From Pseudomonadota bacterium (lineage in GTDB: Bacteria > Pseudomonadota > Gammaproteobacteria > Burkholderiales > Burkholderiaceae_C), in NCBI GenBank assembly GCA_018241265.1, contig JAFEEF010000021.1:176112-240111 (forward strand): 64,000 bases of DNA. Direction: 5' to 3'. The position numbers and the translations under genes are program-made. Under the pieces are notes generated by a model, which was given only the letters and a program-made list of their open reading frames with translations, was not told the origin of the DNA and did not search any database. Shown here in pieces: positions 40,629-50,365 of this stretch; position 1 is the stretch's first letter, and every line of letters begins with the position of its first letter.

Positions 40629-41201
40629 ATGAACTTGCTCCGAGAGTCCGCCGCCATCGTCGCTCTGCTCGCCCTGGCCGCGCCTGCCGCGCAGGCCATG
40701 ACGTTCAGCGAGGCGGCGGCGCCGAACACGAGTTTTGCGGCGCCGCTGTTCACGACGAGCGCGCCCAGCCTGGCCTACGGCACGTCGGGCGACGTGCTGA
40801 ACGTGCAGCTCACGCCGCTGGGCGCCACCAACTACCTGAACATCCTCCAGGGCGGCTCGGCCGACGTCGCGGTCGACCATGCGGCGTCGTTCAGCTTCCT
40901 GTGGGGCTCGCCGGATGCCTACAACTTCGTGACCGTCACGACGACGGGCGGCGTCGAGCAGTATTCGGGCGCGACCTTGCTGTCCGAACTCGGCGCGAGC
41001 GTCGGCGGGCACAACGAGGACACCCGCTGGTTCACGATCCATGCCGGCCCCGGCGAGACGATCACGAACGTGAACTTCAGCAGCACCGGCAACTCGTTCG
41101 AGCTCGCGATGGCGGCCGCGGTCCCGGAGCCCGGCACCTGGGGCCTGATGGCCGGTGGCCTGGCCGCGATGGCGTTCGTCGCGCGCCGCCGTCGCGGCTG
41201 A
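40629..41201 (+). CDS. PEP-CTERM sorted exported protein
   Basis: 190 residues with a signal peptide ([14 protein letters not shown]) and a PEP-CTERM tail ([20 protein letters not shown] then RRRRG). The mature part includes [20 protein letters not shown] and [17 protein letters not shown], beta-rich with no catalytic motif, similar in style to the Npun_F0296-type exosortase substrates. Unlike the PEP-CTERM gene at 10302 it has the normal high GC of the region. Confidence 0.87.
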   Translation: MNLLRESAAIVALLALAAPAAQAMTFSEAAAPNTSFAAPLFTTSAPSLAYGTSGDVLNVQLTPLGATNYLNILQGGSADVAVDHAASFSFLWGSPDAYNFVTVTTTGGVEQYSGATLLSELGASVGGHNEDTRWFTIHAGPGETITNVNFSSTGNSFELAMAAAVPEPGTWGLMAGGLAAMAFVARRRRG

Positions 41202-41322
41202 ACGAGCCCGCGCCCCCAGAGGCGCTCGGCGGGCCGGCCGTGGGGTCTCCGCGGGCCGGCTGCAGCCGTCGAACCCCGGCGCTACACTGCTCGAGCCTCA
41301 CGACTGCCGTCTGGGCTCGACC

Positions 41323-42102
41323 ATGTTCCAGCGCCTCCGCGAAGACATCGCCTGCATCCTCGAACGCGACCCCGCCGCGCGCGGCGTATGGGAGGTGCTC
41401 ACCTGCTATCCCGGTCTGCATGCGCTGGTGCTGCACCGGCGCGCCAACTGGTGCCGGCGGCATGGGCTGCACTGGCTCGCGCGCTTCATCTCGCACCTCG
41501 GCCGCTTCCTGACCGGCATCGAGATCCATCCGGGGGCGACGATCGGGCGGCGCGTCTTCATCGACCATGGGATGGGCGTCGTGATCGGCGAGACCGCCGA
41601 GGTCGGTGACGAGTGCACGATCTACCAGGGCGTGACGCTGGGCGGCACGTCGCTGACGCGCGGCGCCAAGCGCCATCCGACGCTCGGCCGCAACGTGATC
41701 GTCGGCGCCAATTCGCAGGTGCTCGGCGGCTTCACGGTCGGCGACGGCGCGCGCATCGGCTCGGGCGCGGTGGTCGTCAAGCCGGTGCCGGCAGGCGCGA
41801 CGGCGGTCGGCAATCCGGCGCGCATCATCCAGTCGGAAGCGGATGCGGCGCGCGAAGTGGCCGCGCAGCGCATGGGTTTCTCGGCGTATGGCTTGACCCA
41901 GGGCGACGATCCGGTCGCGCTGGCGATGAAGGGCCTGATCGACAACGCTGCCGGGCAGGATCACCAGATCGCGTTGCTCTGGCAGGCGATCGAGAAGCTC
42001 TCGGGCACGTCGCGCGAGCTGCCGTCGCCCGAATGCGTGCCGAAGGACGCGCAGACCGTCGAGCAGTTCGACGCCGAGCGGCTGAACCGGCTCGTCAAGT
42101 AG
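41323..42102 (+). CDS. cysE: Serine O-acetyltransferase
   Basis: 259 residues. N-terminal helical domain, then a left-handed beta-helix with hexapeptide repeats and the active-site His in [18 protein letters not shown] and the loop [16 protein letters not shown]. Makes O-acetylserine for cysteine synthesis. Start ATG 41323 matches the family N-terminus ([20 protein letters not shown]). The C-terminal 80 residues are longer than in the shortest bacterial forms, typical of betaproteobacteria. Confidence 0.95.
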   Translation: MFQRLREDIACILERDPAARGVWEVLTCYPGLHALVLHRRANWCRRHGLHWLARFISHLGRFLTGIEIHPGATIGRRVFIDHGMGVVIGETAEVGDECTIYQGVTLGGTSLTRGAKRHPTLGRNVIVGANSQVLGGFTVGDGARIGSGAVVVKPVPAGATAVGNPARIIQSEADAAREVAAQRMGFSAYGLTQGDDPVALAMKGLIDNAAGQDHQIALLWQAIEKLSGTSRELPSPECVPKDAQTVEQFDAERLNRLVK

Positions 42103-42133
42103 CCGCGGCGTGCGTCGGTACGGGCGCCGCGGC
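42102..42133. terminator. Hairpin between convergent cysE and FecR-type genes
   Basis: A perfect 9-bp inverted repeat, GCCGCGGCG at 42102-42110 and CGCCGCGGC at 42125-42133, with a 14-nt loop. It begins at the cysE stop codon and lies between two convergent genes. There is no T-rich run on either side, so it may be a GC-rich barrier or just composition rather than a classical intrinsic terminator. Confidence 0.4.
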
Positions 42134-42141
42134 CCGGCGCC

Positions 42142-43848
42142 TCAAAGCAGCAGCAGCAGCGGCGCCAGCAGCCACAGGTAGCTGCGGTCGACCGGCACGT
42201 CCACGACGAGCGGCGCGGTGTAGTCGCCGATGAAACCGTCCGGCTCCTTGACGCGATAGCGGAAGTAGTAGCGGCCGCCTTCGGCCGGCAGCGGCAGGCT
42301 CCAGTCGGCGCTCGCGAGTTCCTGCTCGGTGACCACGTTCTTGAATTCGACGTCGCGTGCCAGCTGCACGAGCTGATGATCCTGCGGCCGCCCGCCGAGA
42401 TGGAAGATCAGCGATTTGCCGTCGCCGGCCACACCGCCGGTAGGAGCGGGCGCCTGCGGGCGCACCTCGAAGTGCAGCGGATCGCCGAACGGTCCGTGGT
42501 CGCCGTCCGGGCGGATGCTCGCGAGGCGCCAGTGGTAGACACCCGGCGTCTCGAGCGCGACCACGCGGTTGGCGGCGTCGATCGGATCGACGTCCGCGAC
42601 GATGTGCGTGAAGGCGTCGTCGTCGGCGACCTGCAATCGCGCCTGAGGCGCCGCGGCGTTCTGCGCCCACGCGAACTCGACGCTGCCGGCCGAGACCTTG
42701 CCGTCGGCGCGCGGCCGGCTCGGCACCGGAGGCTCGGGCCGGGCCTTCAGCACGAACGGATGGGTCGCGTCGACGCCTTCGATGCCTTGCTCGCCGACGC
42801 GGCGCGCGCGCAGGTACCAGGCGCTGTCGGGCAGGCCCGTGATGCGGAACTCGGCGCCCGGCGCGGCCTGAAGGTCGCGCACGATGCGGTCGAACGCCGG
42901 ATCCTCGGCGATCTGGACGCGCACCGGCGCCGTTTCGCCGGCGAGCGTGAAGCGGACGATAGGCCGCTCGAAGCGCTCGGGCAGGGCGTCGAGATCGGGC
43001 GGCCCGGGCAGTGCGATCGCGGTCGGCGCCGCGGCGCTCGCATCGATCGCGCCGCCGTAGCCCGCATCCAGATCGGCGCCCTTGCGACGGTCGGCCGTAT
43101 CGAGCCGCACGCGGCCTTCGAGCACGCCGGCGCGGCTCGCCTGGCTGTCGGCCTCGGCGTAGTCGACCCGATAGTGCGTGCCGCGCACGCCGGCCACCGC
43201 GGTCGGCGTCGTCACCTCGAGCGGCTTGGCGCGCAGCACCTTGGTGGCGAACACCTCGACCGAACCGCGCAGCACGCGCATCGCGCCGCTGAACCATCCG
43301 TTGGTGCCGGTGGCGTCGGTGCTGGCGGGCGCATAGCTGCGGCTCGCGCTCAGCTCGGCAAGGCTCGATGGCGCCAGGCGCATGCGCGAACCGTCGGCCA
43401 GCTCGATGACCGCCGAGCCGTCGTTGCCGGTCTCGATGCGCTGGCCTTCGGCGACATCGCTGCCGGACTGTGCCGTCGCGTCGGCGACGCGCACGTCGCC
43501 TACCGCGCTGACGAGTCTCGCGGCCACCGGCTGCGAGCGCAGCAGCCGCTCCGGCACGCGCAGCACCTGGCCGGGATAGATGCGGCTCGGATCGGGCAGG
43601 CGATTCAGCTTCGCGATCTCGCGCCAGGCGCGCGGCGACACGAAGCGGTCGCGCGCGAGCGCGATCAGCGTGTCGTGCTCGTTGATCGTGATATCGATCG
43701 TCGGCTCTTCGACGCGTCCCGGGGGAACCTTCGACGCGACACCGGCGGCCATGCCGGCTGGAATGGCGGAGGCTAGCGCCAGCGCCGCGACGAGGTGCCG
43801 CAGCGTCGGGGCGGGCGAGGCGCGGCGGCCAAAGGGAAGGCGCTGCAT
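42142..43848 (-). CDS. LysM and FecR domain exported protein
   Basis: 568 residues. Signal peptide (LVAALALASAIPAGMA), then a LysM-like segment at about 50-100 (ITINEHDTLIALARDRFVS, LNRLPDPSRIYPGQVLRVP). A FecR domain at about 105-250 follows (GSAVIELADGSRMRLAPSS, PTAVAGVRGTHYRV). Further Ig/FN3-like segments come after it (HWRLASIRPDG) and the C-terminus is a hydrophobic stretch (SYLWLLAPLLLLL). Proteins of this layout often neighbour CHASE2 or adenylate cyclase genes, absent here. Possibly a peptidoglycan-associated sensor; inference only. Confidence 0.85.
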   Translation of the reverse strand: MQRLPFGRRASPAPTLRHLVAALALASAIPAGMAAGVASKVPPGRVEEPTIDITINEHDTLIALARDRFVSPRAWREIAKLNRLPDPSRIYPGQVLRVPERLLRSQPVAARLVSAVGDVRVADATAQSGSDVAEGQRIETGNDGSAVIELADGSRMRLAPSSLAELSASRSYAPASTDATGTNGWFSGAMRVLRGSVEVFATKVLRAKPLEVTTPTAVAGVRGTHYRVDYAEADSQASRAGVLEGRVRLDTADRRKGADLDAGYGGAIDASAAAPTAIALPGPPDLDALPERFERPIVRFTLAGETAPVRVQIAEDPAFDRIVRDLQAAPGAEFRITGLPDSAWYLRARRVGEQGIEGVDATHPFVLKARPEPPVPSRPRADGKVSAGSVEFAWAQNAAAPQARLQVADDDAFTHIVADVDPIDAANRVVALETPGVYHWRLASIRPDGDHGPFGDPLHFEVRPQAPAPTGGVAGDGKSLIFHLGGRPQDHQLVQLARDVEFKNVVTEQELASADWSLPLPAEGGRYYFRYRVKEPDGFIGDYTAPLVVDVPVDRSYLWLLAPLLLLL

Positions 43849-43852
43849 GGCG

Positions 43853-44461
43853 TCAGGACTGTTGCGGACGGATCGCCGACTTGGGTCGGAACGCCTTGCA
43901 CACCGCCTCGTCGGTCTCCAGGTAGGGGCCGCCGATGAGGTCGATGCAATAAGGCACGGCAGCGAAGATGCCGGCCACCGGCGGCTCGGCGTCCGGCAGG
44001 CCGCCGAGGGTCTCGGCGATCGCTTTCGGCTGGCCGGGCAGGTTCATGATCAAGGCCTTGTCGCGGATCACCGCCACCTGGCGCGACAGCACGGCGGTCG
44101 GCACGAAGTGCAGGCTGATGCGCCGCATCTGCTCGCCGAAGCCGGGCATCACCTTGGTCGCGACGGCGAGCGTGGCCTCGGGCGTCACATCGCGCGCTGC
44201 GGGGCCGGTGCCGCCGGTCGTCAGCACGAGGTCGCAATGCGCATCGTCGACGAGCTCGCGCAGGGTCGCGCCGATGGCGGCTTCGTCGTCGGGGATCAAT
44301 CGCGACTCCCAGTGCACCGGGTTCTTCAGCGCACGGGTCAGCCAGTCCCGCAGAGCGGGAATCCCCTGGTCGGCGTAGACGCCGCTCGACGCGCGGTCGC
44401 TGACCGACACGACGCCGATCCGCACGCCGTCGGGTGCGGCGTCGGCTTGCGATTCAGCCAT
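43853..44461 (-). CDS. mogA: Molybdopterin adenylyltransferase
   Basis: 202 residues. MoaB/MogA fold with VRIGVVSVSDRASSGVYADQ at the start, the nucleotide loop LVLTTGGTGPAARDVTPEAT and LIMNLPGQPKAIAETLGG. Adenylates molybdopterin before molybdenum insertion. ATG 44461 lies within the last codons of darP (8-nt overlap); the gene pair darP-mogA (yjgA-mogA) is conserved in betaproteobacteria. Confidence 0.93.
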   Translation of the reverse strand: MAESQADAAPDGVRIGVVSVSDRASSGVYADQGIPALRDWLTRALKNPVHWESRLIPDDEAAIGATLRELVDDAHCDLVLTTGGTGPAARDVTPEATLAVATKVMPGFGEQMRRISLHFVPTAVLSRQVAVIRDKALIMNLPGQPKAIAETLGGLPDAEPPVAGIFAAVPYCIDLIGGPYLETDEAVCKAFRPKSAIRPQQS

Positions 44462-44981
44462 CGGCGAGCTCCTCTTTGATCCACTGGAACAGTTCTCGGT
44501 AGGCACGGCCGCTGCGCTGTTCCGGCTCCGGCGCGGCATCCTTGCGTGCCTGGCGCACCAGACCTCGCAGCCGCTGCAGGTCGCCATCCGGATGCTCGGC
44601 GACCCAGCGCGTCAACGCGTCGTCGCTCGCGATCAGCTCGGCGCGCCAGCGCTCGGCTTCGTGCAGCGCGAGTGCGTCCTGCGCGCGGCCGAGCCGGAGC
44701 GCATCGACGGCGTCGCGGATCGGCGCCGGATCGTTGTTGCGCATCAGCTTGCCGACGTACTGCAGCGCCCTGCGACGGCCTTCGTGCGAGCGGGTGCGCT
44801 TGTAGGCGAGGATCGCGTCGCGCAGCACGTCGGGGATCGCCAGGTCGGCCAGATGCGCCTCGGGCAACTCGGCTGCAGCCAGCCCCAGATCCTGCAATGC
44901 ATGCGACTCCCGCTTCAGCCGACTCTTGCTCGGGCGATCGGGCGCGGCGACAGCGTCATCGGGGAGTTCCTGGTCGGCCAT
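44454..44981 (-). CDS. darP: DarP/YjgA ribosome-associated protein (DUF615)
   Basis: 175 residues of DUF615. Motifs: SKSRLKRESHALQDLG near the N-terminus, ALQYVGKLMRNNDPAPIR in the middle, and the C-terminal RQARKDAAPE and GRAYRELFQWIKE. DarP binds late 50S assembly intermediates. It is divergent from pmbA with 87 nt between starts, an arrangement conserved in many betaproteobacteria. Confidence 0.93.
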   Translation of the reverse strand: MADQELPDDAVAAPDRPSKSRLKRESHALQDLGLAAAELPEAHLADLAIPDVLRDAILAYKRTRSHEGRRRALQYVGKLMRNNDPAPIRDAVDALRLGRAQDALALHEAERWRAELIASDDALTRWVAEHPDGDLQRLRGLVRQARKDAAPEPEQRSGRAYRELFQWIKEELADG

Positions 44982-45068
44982 GGCAGCGCCGCACGGCGTT
45001 GCGAGTAGGGGGTGGGTATGATAGCCGCGCCTTGCCGGAAGCCGGCCGGCCGGCCCCCCCAAGACTGA

Positions 45069-46484
45069 ATGGCGACACCCTCGATGGCGCGATCCCGTAC
45101 CGCATCCGCTTTGCCCGCCCAAGGCTTCGCCTACACACGCGACCGATTCCGGCAAGCCGTCGAGGATGCGCTCGCCTGCGCACGCGACCTCGGCGCCAGC
45201 GATGCCGGCGCGGAAGTGTCCGAAGGCGTCGGCCTGTCGGTATCGGTGCGCAAGGGCGAGGTCGAGAATGTCGAGCGCAATCGCGACAAGTCGCTGGGCG
45301 TCACCGTCTATCTGGGTCAGCGCCGCGGCAACGCCAGCACTTCCGATTTTTCGCGCAACGCACTCGAGGACACGGTGCGCGCTGCCTACGACATCGCGCG
45401 CTTCACCGCCGAGGATCCCGCCGCCGGGTTGCCCGATGCAGCGGATCTGGCCGCGGGTCCGGATGCGCGGCCGGAGCTCGATCTGTTCCATCCCTGGGCG
45501 ATCGATGCCGATGCCGCGATGCAGATCGCGCTGCGCTGCGAGGCGGCCGCGCTCGAGGTCGATCCGCGCATCACCAATTCCGACGGCGCGGGGGTGTCGG
45601 CGCAGCAGTCGCACTTCTATGCCGGCAACTCGCGCGGCTTTCGCGGCGGCTATGCGAGTTCGCGCCATTCGCTGTCGGTGGCGCCGATCGCGTCGGTCCC
45701 GGCGCGCGGCGGCGACGACATGCAGCGCGATGCCTGGTACACGTCGATGCGCTCGCCGGACGACCTGGCGTCGCCCGAAGCGGTAGGGCGCTATGCCGCC
45801 GAACGCGCGCTGTCGCGGCTGAAGTCGCGCAAGATCAAGACCTGCGAACTGCCGGTGCTGTTCGAATCGACGCTGGCGTCGGGTCTGCTCGGGGCGTATG
45901 TGCAGGCCACGAGCGGCGGCGCGCTGTACCGCAAGTCGACCTTTCTGCTCGACAGCCTCGGCCGCCGCGTGCTGCCCGAGCACATCGACATCCGCGAGGA
46001 TCCGCACCTGCTGCGCGGCAAGGGCAGTGCGCCGTTCGACGACGAAGGCGTCGTGACGCGTGCCCGCGAAGTCGTCAGTGCCGGTGTCGTGCAAGGCTAT
46101 TTCCTGTCGAGCTACTCGGCGCGCAAGCTCGGCATGCACACGACCGGCCACGCCGGCGGCGCGCACAACCTGACGATGAGTTCGCGCCTGACCGCGCCGG
46201 GCGACGACCTCGACGCGATGCTCAGGAAGCTGCACCGCGGCCTCTTCGTCATCGAGCTGATGGGGCAGGGCGTCAACTACGTCACCGGCGACTATTCGCG
46301 CGGCGCCGCGGGCTTCTGGGTCGACGGCGGGCGCATCCGCTATCCGGTGCACGAGATCACGATCGCCGGCAACCTGAAGACGATGTTCGCCGGCATCGCC
46401 GCGGTCGGCGCCGACGCCTACACGATGGGCGCGAAGACCACCGGCTCGGTGCTGATCGACCGCATGAAGATCGCCGGCACCTGA
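45069..46484 (+). CDS. pmbA: Metalloprotease TldE/PmbA
   Basis: 471 residues. PmbA (TldE) partners TldD, encoded elsewhere, in a heterodimeric protease that processes peptides such as microcin B17. It lacks the HExxxH motif, as expected for the E subunit. Family blocks: VSVRKGEVENVERNRDK, ITNSDGAGVSAQQS, PVLFESTLASGLLG and the C-terminal ITIAGNLKTMFAGI. The N-terminal ~20 residues are variable, so the first ATG (45069) or the next (45084) could be used. Confidence 0.94.
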   Translation: MATPSMARSRTASALPAQGFAYTRDRFRQAVEDALACARDLGASDAGAEVSEGVGLSVSVRKGEVENVERNRDKSLGVTVYLGQRRGNASTSDFSRNALEDTVRAAYDIARFTAEDPAAGLPDAADLAAGPDARPELDLFHPWAIDADAAMQIALRCEAAALEVDPRITNSDGAGVSAQQSHFYAGNSRGFRGGYASSRHSLSVAPIASVPARGGDDMQRDAWYTSMRSPDDLASPEAVGRYAAERALSRLKSRKIKTCELPVLFESTLASGLLGAYVQATSGGALYRKSTFLLDSLGRRVLPEHIDIREDPHLLRGKGSAPFDDEGVVTRAREVVSAGVVQGYFLSSYSARKLGMHTTGHAGGAHNLTMSSRLTAPGDDLDAMLRKLHRGLFVIELMGQGVNYVTGDYSRGAAGFWVDGGRIRYPVHEITIAGNLKTMFAGIAAVGADAYTMGAKTTGSVLIDRMKIAGT

Positions 46485-46619
46485 ACGCGTGGGTCTGCGC
46501 ACGGGCCGGTGGTTCCACCAGCGCGGCCGGCGCGTGCTGCCGCGATAATCGATGGCTGCCCGGCGCGCGTTCACCGAGCGCTGCAGCCGCACCTCATTCA
46601 CCTGATTGGAGATTCGACG

Positions 46620-47777
46620 ATGGGTTTGCCCACCCCCTTGCGCCTGGCCATCGGTGCCGTGCTGGCCGCCGGCGCGTTCGCGTCGGCCCAGGCCGCCGAC
46701 ATCAAGATCGGCGCTGCCGAGGCGCTGTCCGGCCCGGCCGGCCAATACGGCCAGTCGATCCGGAACGGCTTCCAGCTCGCTGCCGACGAGATCAACGCGG
46801 CCGGCGGCATCAAGGGCAGCAGGATCGCGATCCAGTTCGAGGACGAGCAGGGCAAGAAAGAGCAGGCGATCGACGTCTTCAAGAAGCTGATCTTCCAGGA
46901 CAAGGTGCTGATGCTGTTCGGCCCGACCCTGTCGAACTCGGCCCAGGCCGCCGATCCGATCGCGCAGGCCGCGAAGATCGTCGCCTTCGGCACCTCGAAC
47001 ACCGCCGACGGCATCACGTCGATCGGCGACTGGGTGTTCCGCAACTCGGTGACCGAAGCCGACGTGCTGCCCGAAACGTTGCGCGTCGCGTCCAAGCACG
47101 CCGGCGTCAAGAAGGTCGCGGTGCTCTACGGCAACGACGACGTCTTCACGAAGAGCGGCTACGACGCCTTCAAGAAGGCGCTCGAGGACCTGAAGATCCC
47201 GGTCACGACGACCGAGACCTTCGCCAAGGGCGACGTCGACTTCAAGGCGCAGCTGACGAAGATCAAGGCGAGCAACCCCGATGCGATCGTGCTGTCGGCG
47301 CTGATCGCCGAAGGCGCGCCCATCATGGTGCAGGCGCGCCAGCTCGGCATCAACCTGCCGTTCATCGGCGGCAATGGCATGAATTCGGTCAAGGTGTTCG
47401 ACCTCGCCAAGGGCGCGAGCGACAACCTCTGGGTCGGCAGCCCGTGGGCGCTCGGCAGCCAGACGCCGGAGAACCAGCACTTCGTGGTGGCCTACACGCA
47501 GAAGTACAAGGCCGCGCCCGACCAGTTCGGCGCGCAGGCCTACGACGCGATGCACATCGTCGCCGCGGCGCTCGCCAAGGTGAAGCTGACCGGCAACCTC
47601 GAGGCCGACCGCAAGGCGCTGCGCGACGCGCTGCCGTCGGTGACCCATACCGGCGCGACCGGCCCGTTCAAGTTCCGCCAGGTCAACGGCAAGGACGGCA
47701 AGCCGGCCGGCTACGATGCGCAGCAGGCCGCGATCGTCAGCGTGACGAAGGACGGGAAGTACTCGATCGAGAAGTAG
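46620..47777 (+). CDS. Branched-chain amino acid-type ABC binding protein
   Basis: 385 residues. GGAG at 46608-46611 is 8 nt before ATG 46620. The signal peptide ends ASAQA. Type I periplasmic-binding fold of the LivK family: IKIGAAEALSGPAGQYGQSI, NGFQLAADEINAAGGI, and KKVAVLYGNDDVFTKSG. Ligand cannot be told from sequence. First gene of a five-gene operon with two permeases and two ATPases. Confidence 0.93.
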   Translation: MGLPTPLRLAIGAVLAAGAFASAQAADIKIGAAEALSGPAGQYGQSIRNGFQLAADEINAAGGIKGSRIAIQFEDEQGKKEQAIDVFKKLIFQDKVLMLFGPTLSNSAQAADPIAQAAKIVAFGTSNTADGITSIGDWVFRNSVTEADVLPETLRVASKHAGVKKVAVLYGNDDVFTKSGYDAFKKALEDLKIPVTTTETFAKGDVDFKAQLTKIKASNPDAIVLSALIAEGAPIMVQARQLGINLPFIGGNGMNSVKVFDLAKGASDNLWVGSPWALGSQTPENQHFVVAYTQKYKAAPDQFGAQAYDAMHIVAAALAKVKLTGNLEADRKALRDALPSVTHTGATGPFKFRQVNGKDGKPAGYDAQQAAIVSVTKDGKYSIEK

Positions 47778-47825
47778 CAGTGGCACTCCGGGTGAGGGTC
47801 GGCGAAGTGCCTCGACGCTGAACCG

Positions 47826-48707
47826 ATGCTCGAACAACAGCTCGTCAACGCGCTCTCGCTGGGCTGCGTCTATGCGCTCTTCGCGCTGGGCTTCACGCTG
47901 GTGTTCGGCGTGCTGGGCGTGATCAACCTGTCGCATGGCGCGGTCTTCATGGTGGGCGCGTATGCGGCGCTGCAGCTCGTGCGGCACCTCGAATGGCCGC
48001 TGTGGGCAGCGCTGCTGGCGGCGCTCCTGGTCAGCGGCGCGCTCGGCCTCCTGATCGACGTGCTGGTGCTGAAGCCGCTGCGCAAGCGCAATGCGCCGCA
48101 CCTGATCCCGATGATCGCGACGATCGGCCTCGCGATCCTGTTCAACAACGGCGCGCAAGGGCTGTTCGGCGCCGAGAACCTGCGCTTTCCGGTCGAGGCG
48201 GTGCCGTCCGGGCAGATCGAGTTCGGCGGCGTGCAGATGACCGTGCTCGAGCTCGCGATCGTGCTGCTGTCGTTCGCGCTGATGGCGGTGCTCTTCGCCG
48301 TGATGCGGCGCACGCAGCTCGGCCGCGCGCTGCGCGCGATCGCCGAGTCGCCGAAAGCGGCTGCACTGCTCGGCATCAATGTCGAAGGGCTGTTCTACCT
48401 GACGTCCTTCACCGCCGCGGGGCTCGGCGGCGTCGCCGGCGTGCTGATCGCGCTCTATTCGAACGCGGTGTTCCCGCTGATGGGCCAGCCGATGCTGCAC
48501 AAGGGCATCGCCGTCATCATTCTCGGCGGCATGGGCGACATCCGCGGCGCGCTGCTCGGCGGCCTGTTCCTCGGCTTCGCCGAAGTGATGTCGGTCGCCT
48601 ACATCGGCTCGACGATGCGCGATGCGGTGGCGTTCGGCCTGCTGTTCCTCGTGCTGCTGATGCGGCCTCAAGGCTTGTTCGGCAAGGTCTTGGAGCGCAA
48701 GGCGTAG
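47826..48707 (+). CDS. livH: Branched-chain amino acid ABC permease LivH
   Basis: 293 residues, about eight membrane helices. Family blocks: NALSLGCVYALFALGFTLVF, VINLSHGAVFMVGAYA and GKGIAVIILGGMGDIRGALL-like KGIAVIILGGMGDIRGA. Lies 48 nt after the binding-protein gene and 6 nt before livM. Symbol given by family; substrate range may differ from the Escherichia system. Confidence 0.93.
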   Translation: MLEQQLVNALSLGCVYALFALGFTLVFGVLGVINLSHGAVFMVGAYAALQLVRHLEWPLWAALLAALLVSGALGLLIDVLVLKPLRKRNAPHLIPMIATIGLAILFNNGAQGLFGAENLRFPVEAVPSGQIEFGGVQMTVLELAIVLLSFALMAVLFAVMRRTQLGRALRAIAESPKAAALLGINVEGLFYLTSFTAAGLGGVAGVLIALYSNAVFPLMGQPMLHKGIAVIILGGMGDIRGALLGGLFLGFAEVMSVAYIGSTMRDAVAFGLLFLVLLMRPQGLFGKVLERKA

Positions 48708-48713
48708 CCCGCC

Positions 48714-49592
48714 ATGGAGTGGTTCGACAACTTCTGGTCGGTCTACAGCAACCTCGTGCTGACGATCGGCATCAATGCGCTGCTCGCGCTGTCGATCTGG
48801 CTGACGCTGTCGTGCGGGCTGCTCGCGATGGCCAATGCCGCGTTCATGGGCATCGGCGCCTACACCGCATCGCTGTTGACGATGAATGCCGGTGCGCCGT
48901 TCTGGGTCGCGCTCGTCGGCGGCATGGTTGCGCCGACGCTGGTGGCGCTGGCGATCGGCGGCCCGACCTTGCGGCTGTCGGGCGTCTACCTCGCGATGGC
49001 GACGCTCGGCTTCGGCGAGGTGGTGCGGGTCCTGATCCTGAACGCCGACTCGCTCACCGGCGGCGCGCTCGGGCTCAACGGCATACCGCAGCTCACGCAA
49101 TGGTGGCACGTGGTCGTGGCGCTGGCCGTGGTGCTGCTCGTGCTGTGGCGTCTGCGGCGCTCGCGCATCGGGCGGGCCTTCGAGGCGATCAAGGAAGACG
49201 CCGTCGCCGCATCGCTGATGGGCATCGGCGTGCTCGCGCACAAGATGCTGGCGTTCGCGCTCGGCGCGGCGATCGCCGGCCTGGCGGGCGCGCTGAACGC
49301 GCACCTGACGTTCTTCATCGGGCCGAACGAGTTCGGCTTCGACCGCGGCGTCGACATCCTGACGATGGCCATCCTCGGCGGCATCTCCGGGCCGCCCGGA
49401 CCGGTGCTGGGTGCGCTCATCGTCACCTTGCTGCCCGAACTGCTGCGCGGCCTGCGCGACTTCCGCACCATGGTCAACGGCCTGATCCTGGTGCTGATCG
49501 TGCTGTTCCTGCCGAAGGGCCTGTGGGATCCGCAGCGCTTTCGCAGCTGGTTCGGGCGTGCACCGCGGCGCGCCGCGGCGGGGGCGCGCTGA
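48714..49592 (+). CDS. livM: Branched-chain amino acid ABC permease LivM
   Basis: 292 residues, about nine membrane helices. Family blocks: LTLSCGLLAMANAAFMGIGA, RLSGVYLAMATLGFGEVVR and ILGGISGPPGPVLGALIV. Its stop overlaps the start of livG by one nucleotide (TGATG). Ends with a basic tail ([16 protein letters not shown]). Confidence 0.93.
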   Translation: MEWFDNFWSVYSNLVLTIGINALLALSIWLTLSCGLLAMANAAFMGIGAYTASLLTMNAGAPFWVALVGGMVAPTLVALAIGGPTLRLSGVYLAMATLGFGEVVRVLILNADSLTGGALGLNGIPQLTQWWHVVVALAVVLLVLWRLRRSRIGRAFEAIKEDAVAASLMGIGVLAHKMLAFALGAAIAGLAGALNAHLTFFIGPNEFGFDRGVDILTMAILGGISGPPGPVLGALIVTLLPELLRGLRDFRTMVNGLILVLIVLFLPKGLWDPQRFRSWFGRAPRRAAAGAR

Positions 49593-50365
49593 TGCTGCGG
49601 CTCGACAAGGTCTCGAAGCATTTCGGCGGCCTCGCGGTCCTGCAGGATGTGACCTTCGAGGTGCCCGCCGGCAGCGTCTTCGGCCTGATCGGCCCGAACG
49701 GCGCGGGCAAGACGACGGTTTTCAACCTCATCACCGGCCTGCTCGCACCGACCGGCGGCACCATCGCGCTGAACGGGCAGAGCCTCGTCGGCATGGCGCC
49801 GCACCGCATCACGCGGCTGGGCCTCGGGCGCACGTTCCAGAACATCCGCGTCTTCAAGGAGATGACGCTGATCGAGAACGTCGTCGTCGGCATGCATGCG
49901 CATCTGGGCTACGGCGTGCCGGGCTTCCTGTTCTCGCTGCCGGGCTTCCGCGCCGAGGAGCAGCGCGCCCGCGAACGCGCGCACGAGCTGCTGACCTGGG
50001 TCGGTCTCGATGCCAAGGCCGACGACATCGCCGACGAGCTCTCCTACGGCGAACAGCGCAAGCTCGAGCTGGCCCGGGCGCTCGCGACCGATCCGAAGCT
50101 CTTGCTGCTCGACGAGCCGGTGGCCGGCATGAACACCGGCGAGAAGGTCGAGCTGATGGCCGAGATCACGCGCATCGCGGCCCGCGGGTACACGATCTTC
50201 ATGATCGAGCACGACATGCGCTTCGTGATGGGGCTGTGCCGGCGCATCGCGGTGCTGAACTTCGGCCGCATCATCGCCGAAGGCACGCCGGACGAGATCA
50301 AGACCGATCCGGACGTGATCGAGGCCTACCTCGGGCGCGAGGACGATGCGGAGGTCGCGGCGTGA
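49592..50365 (+). CDS. livG: Branched-chain amino acid ABC ATPase LivG
   Basis: 257 residues. Walker A GPNGAGKTT, a variant signature LSYGEQRKLELARA as is usual in LivG, Walker B LLLLDEPVAGMN and switch His in FMIEHDM. It partners LivF under the LivH/LivM membrane dimer. Overlaps livM at its start and livF at its end. Confidence 0.95.
   Translation: MLRLDKVSKHFGGLAVLQDVTFEVPAGSVFGLIGPNGAGKTTVFNLITGLLAPTGGTIALNGQSLVGMAPHRITRLGLGRTFQNIRVFKEMTLIENVVVGMHAHLGYGVPGFLFSLPGFRAEEQRARERAHELLTWVGLDAKADDIADELSYGEQRKLELARALATDPKLLLLDEPVAGMNTGEKVELMAEITRIAARGYTIFMIEHDMRFVMGLCRRIAVLNFGRIIAEGTPDEIKTDPDVIEAYLGREDDAEVAA

Noticed and set aside
44454..49304. A 1616-codon minus-strand open frame
   Set aside because: Only its last 175 codons (darP) are real. 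The rest lies antisense to pmbA and the branched-chain transporter genes, is Arg/Ala/Gly-rich without domains, and reflects the GC-rich third positions of those genes.
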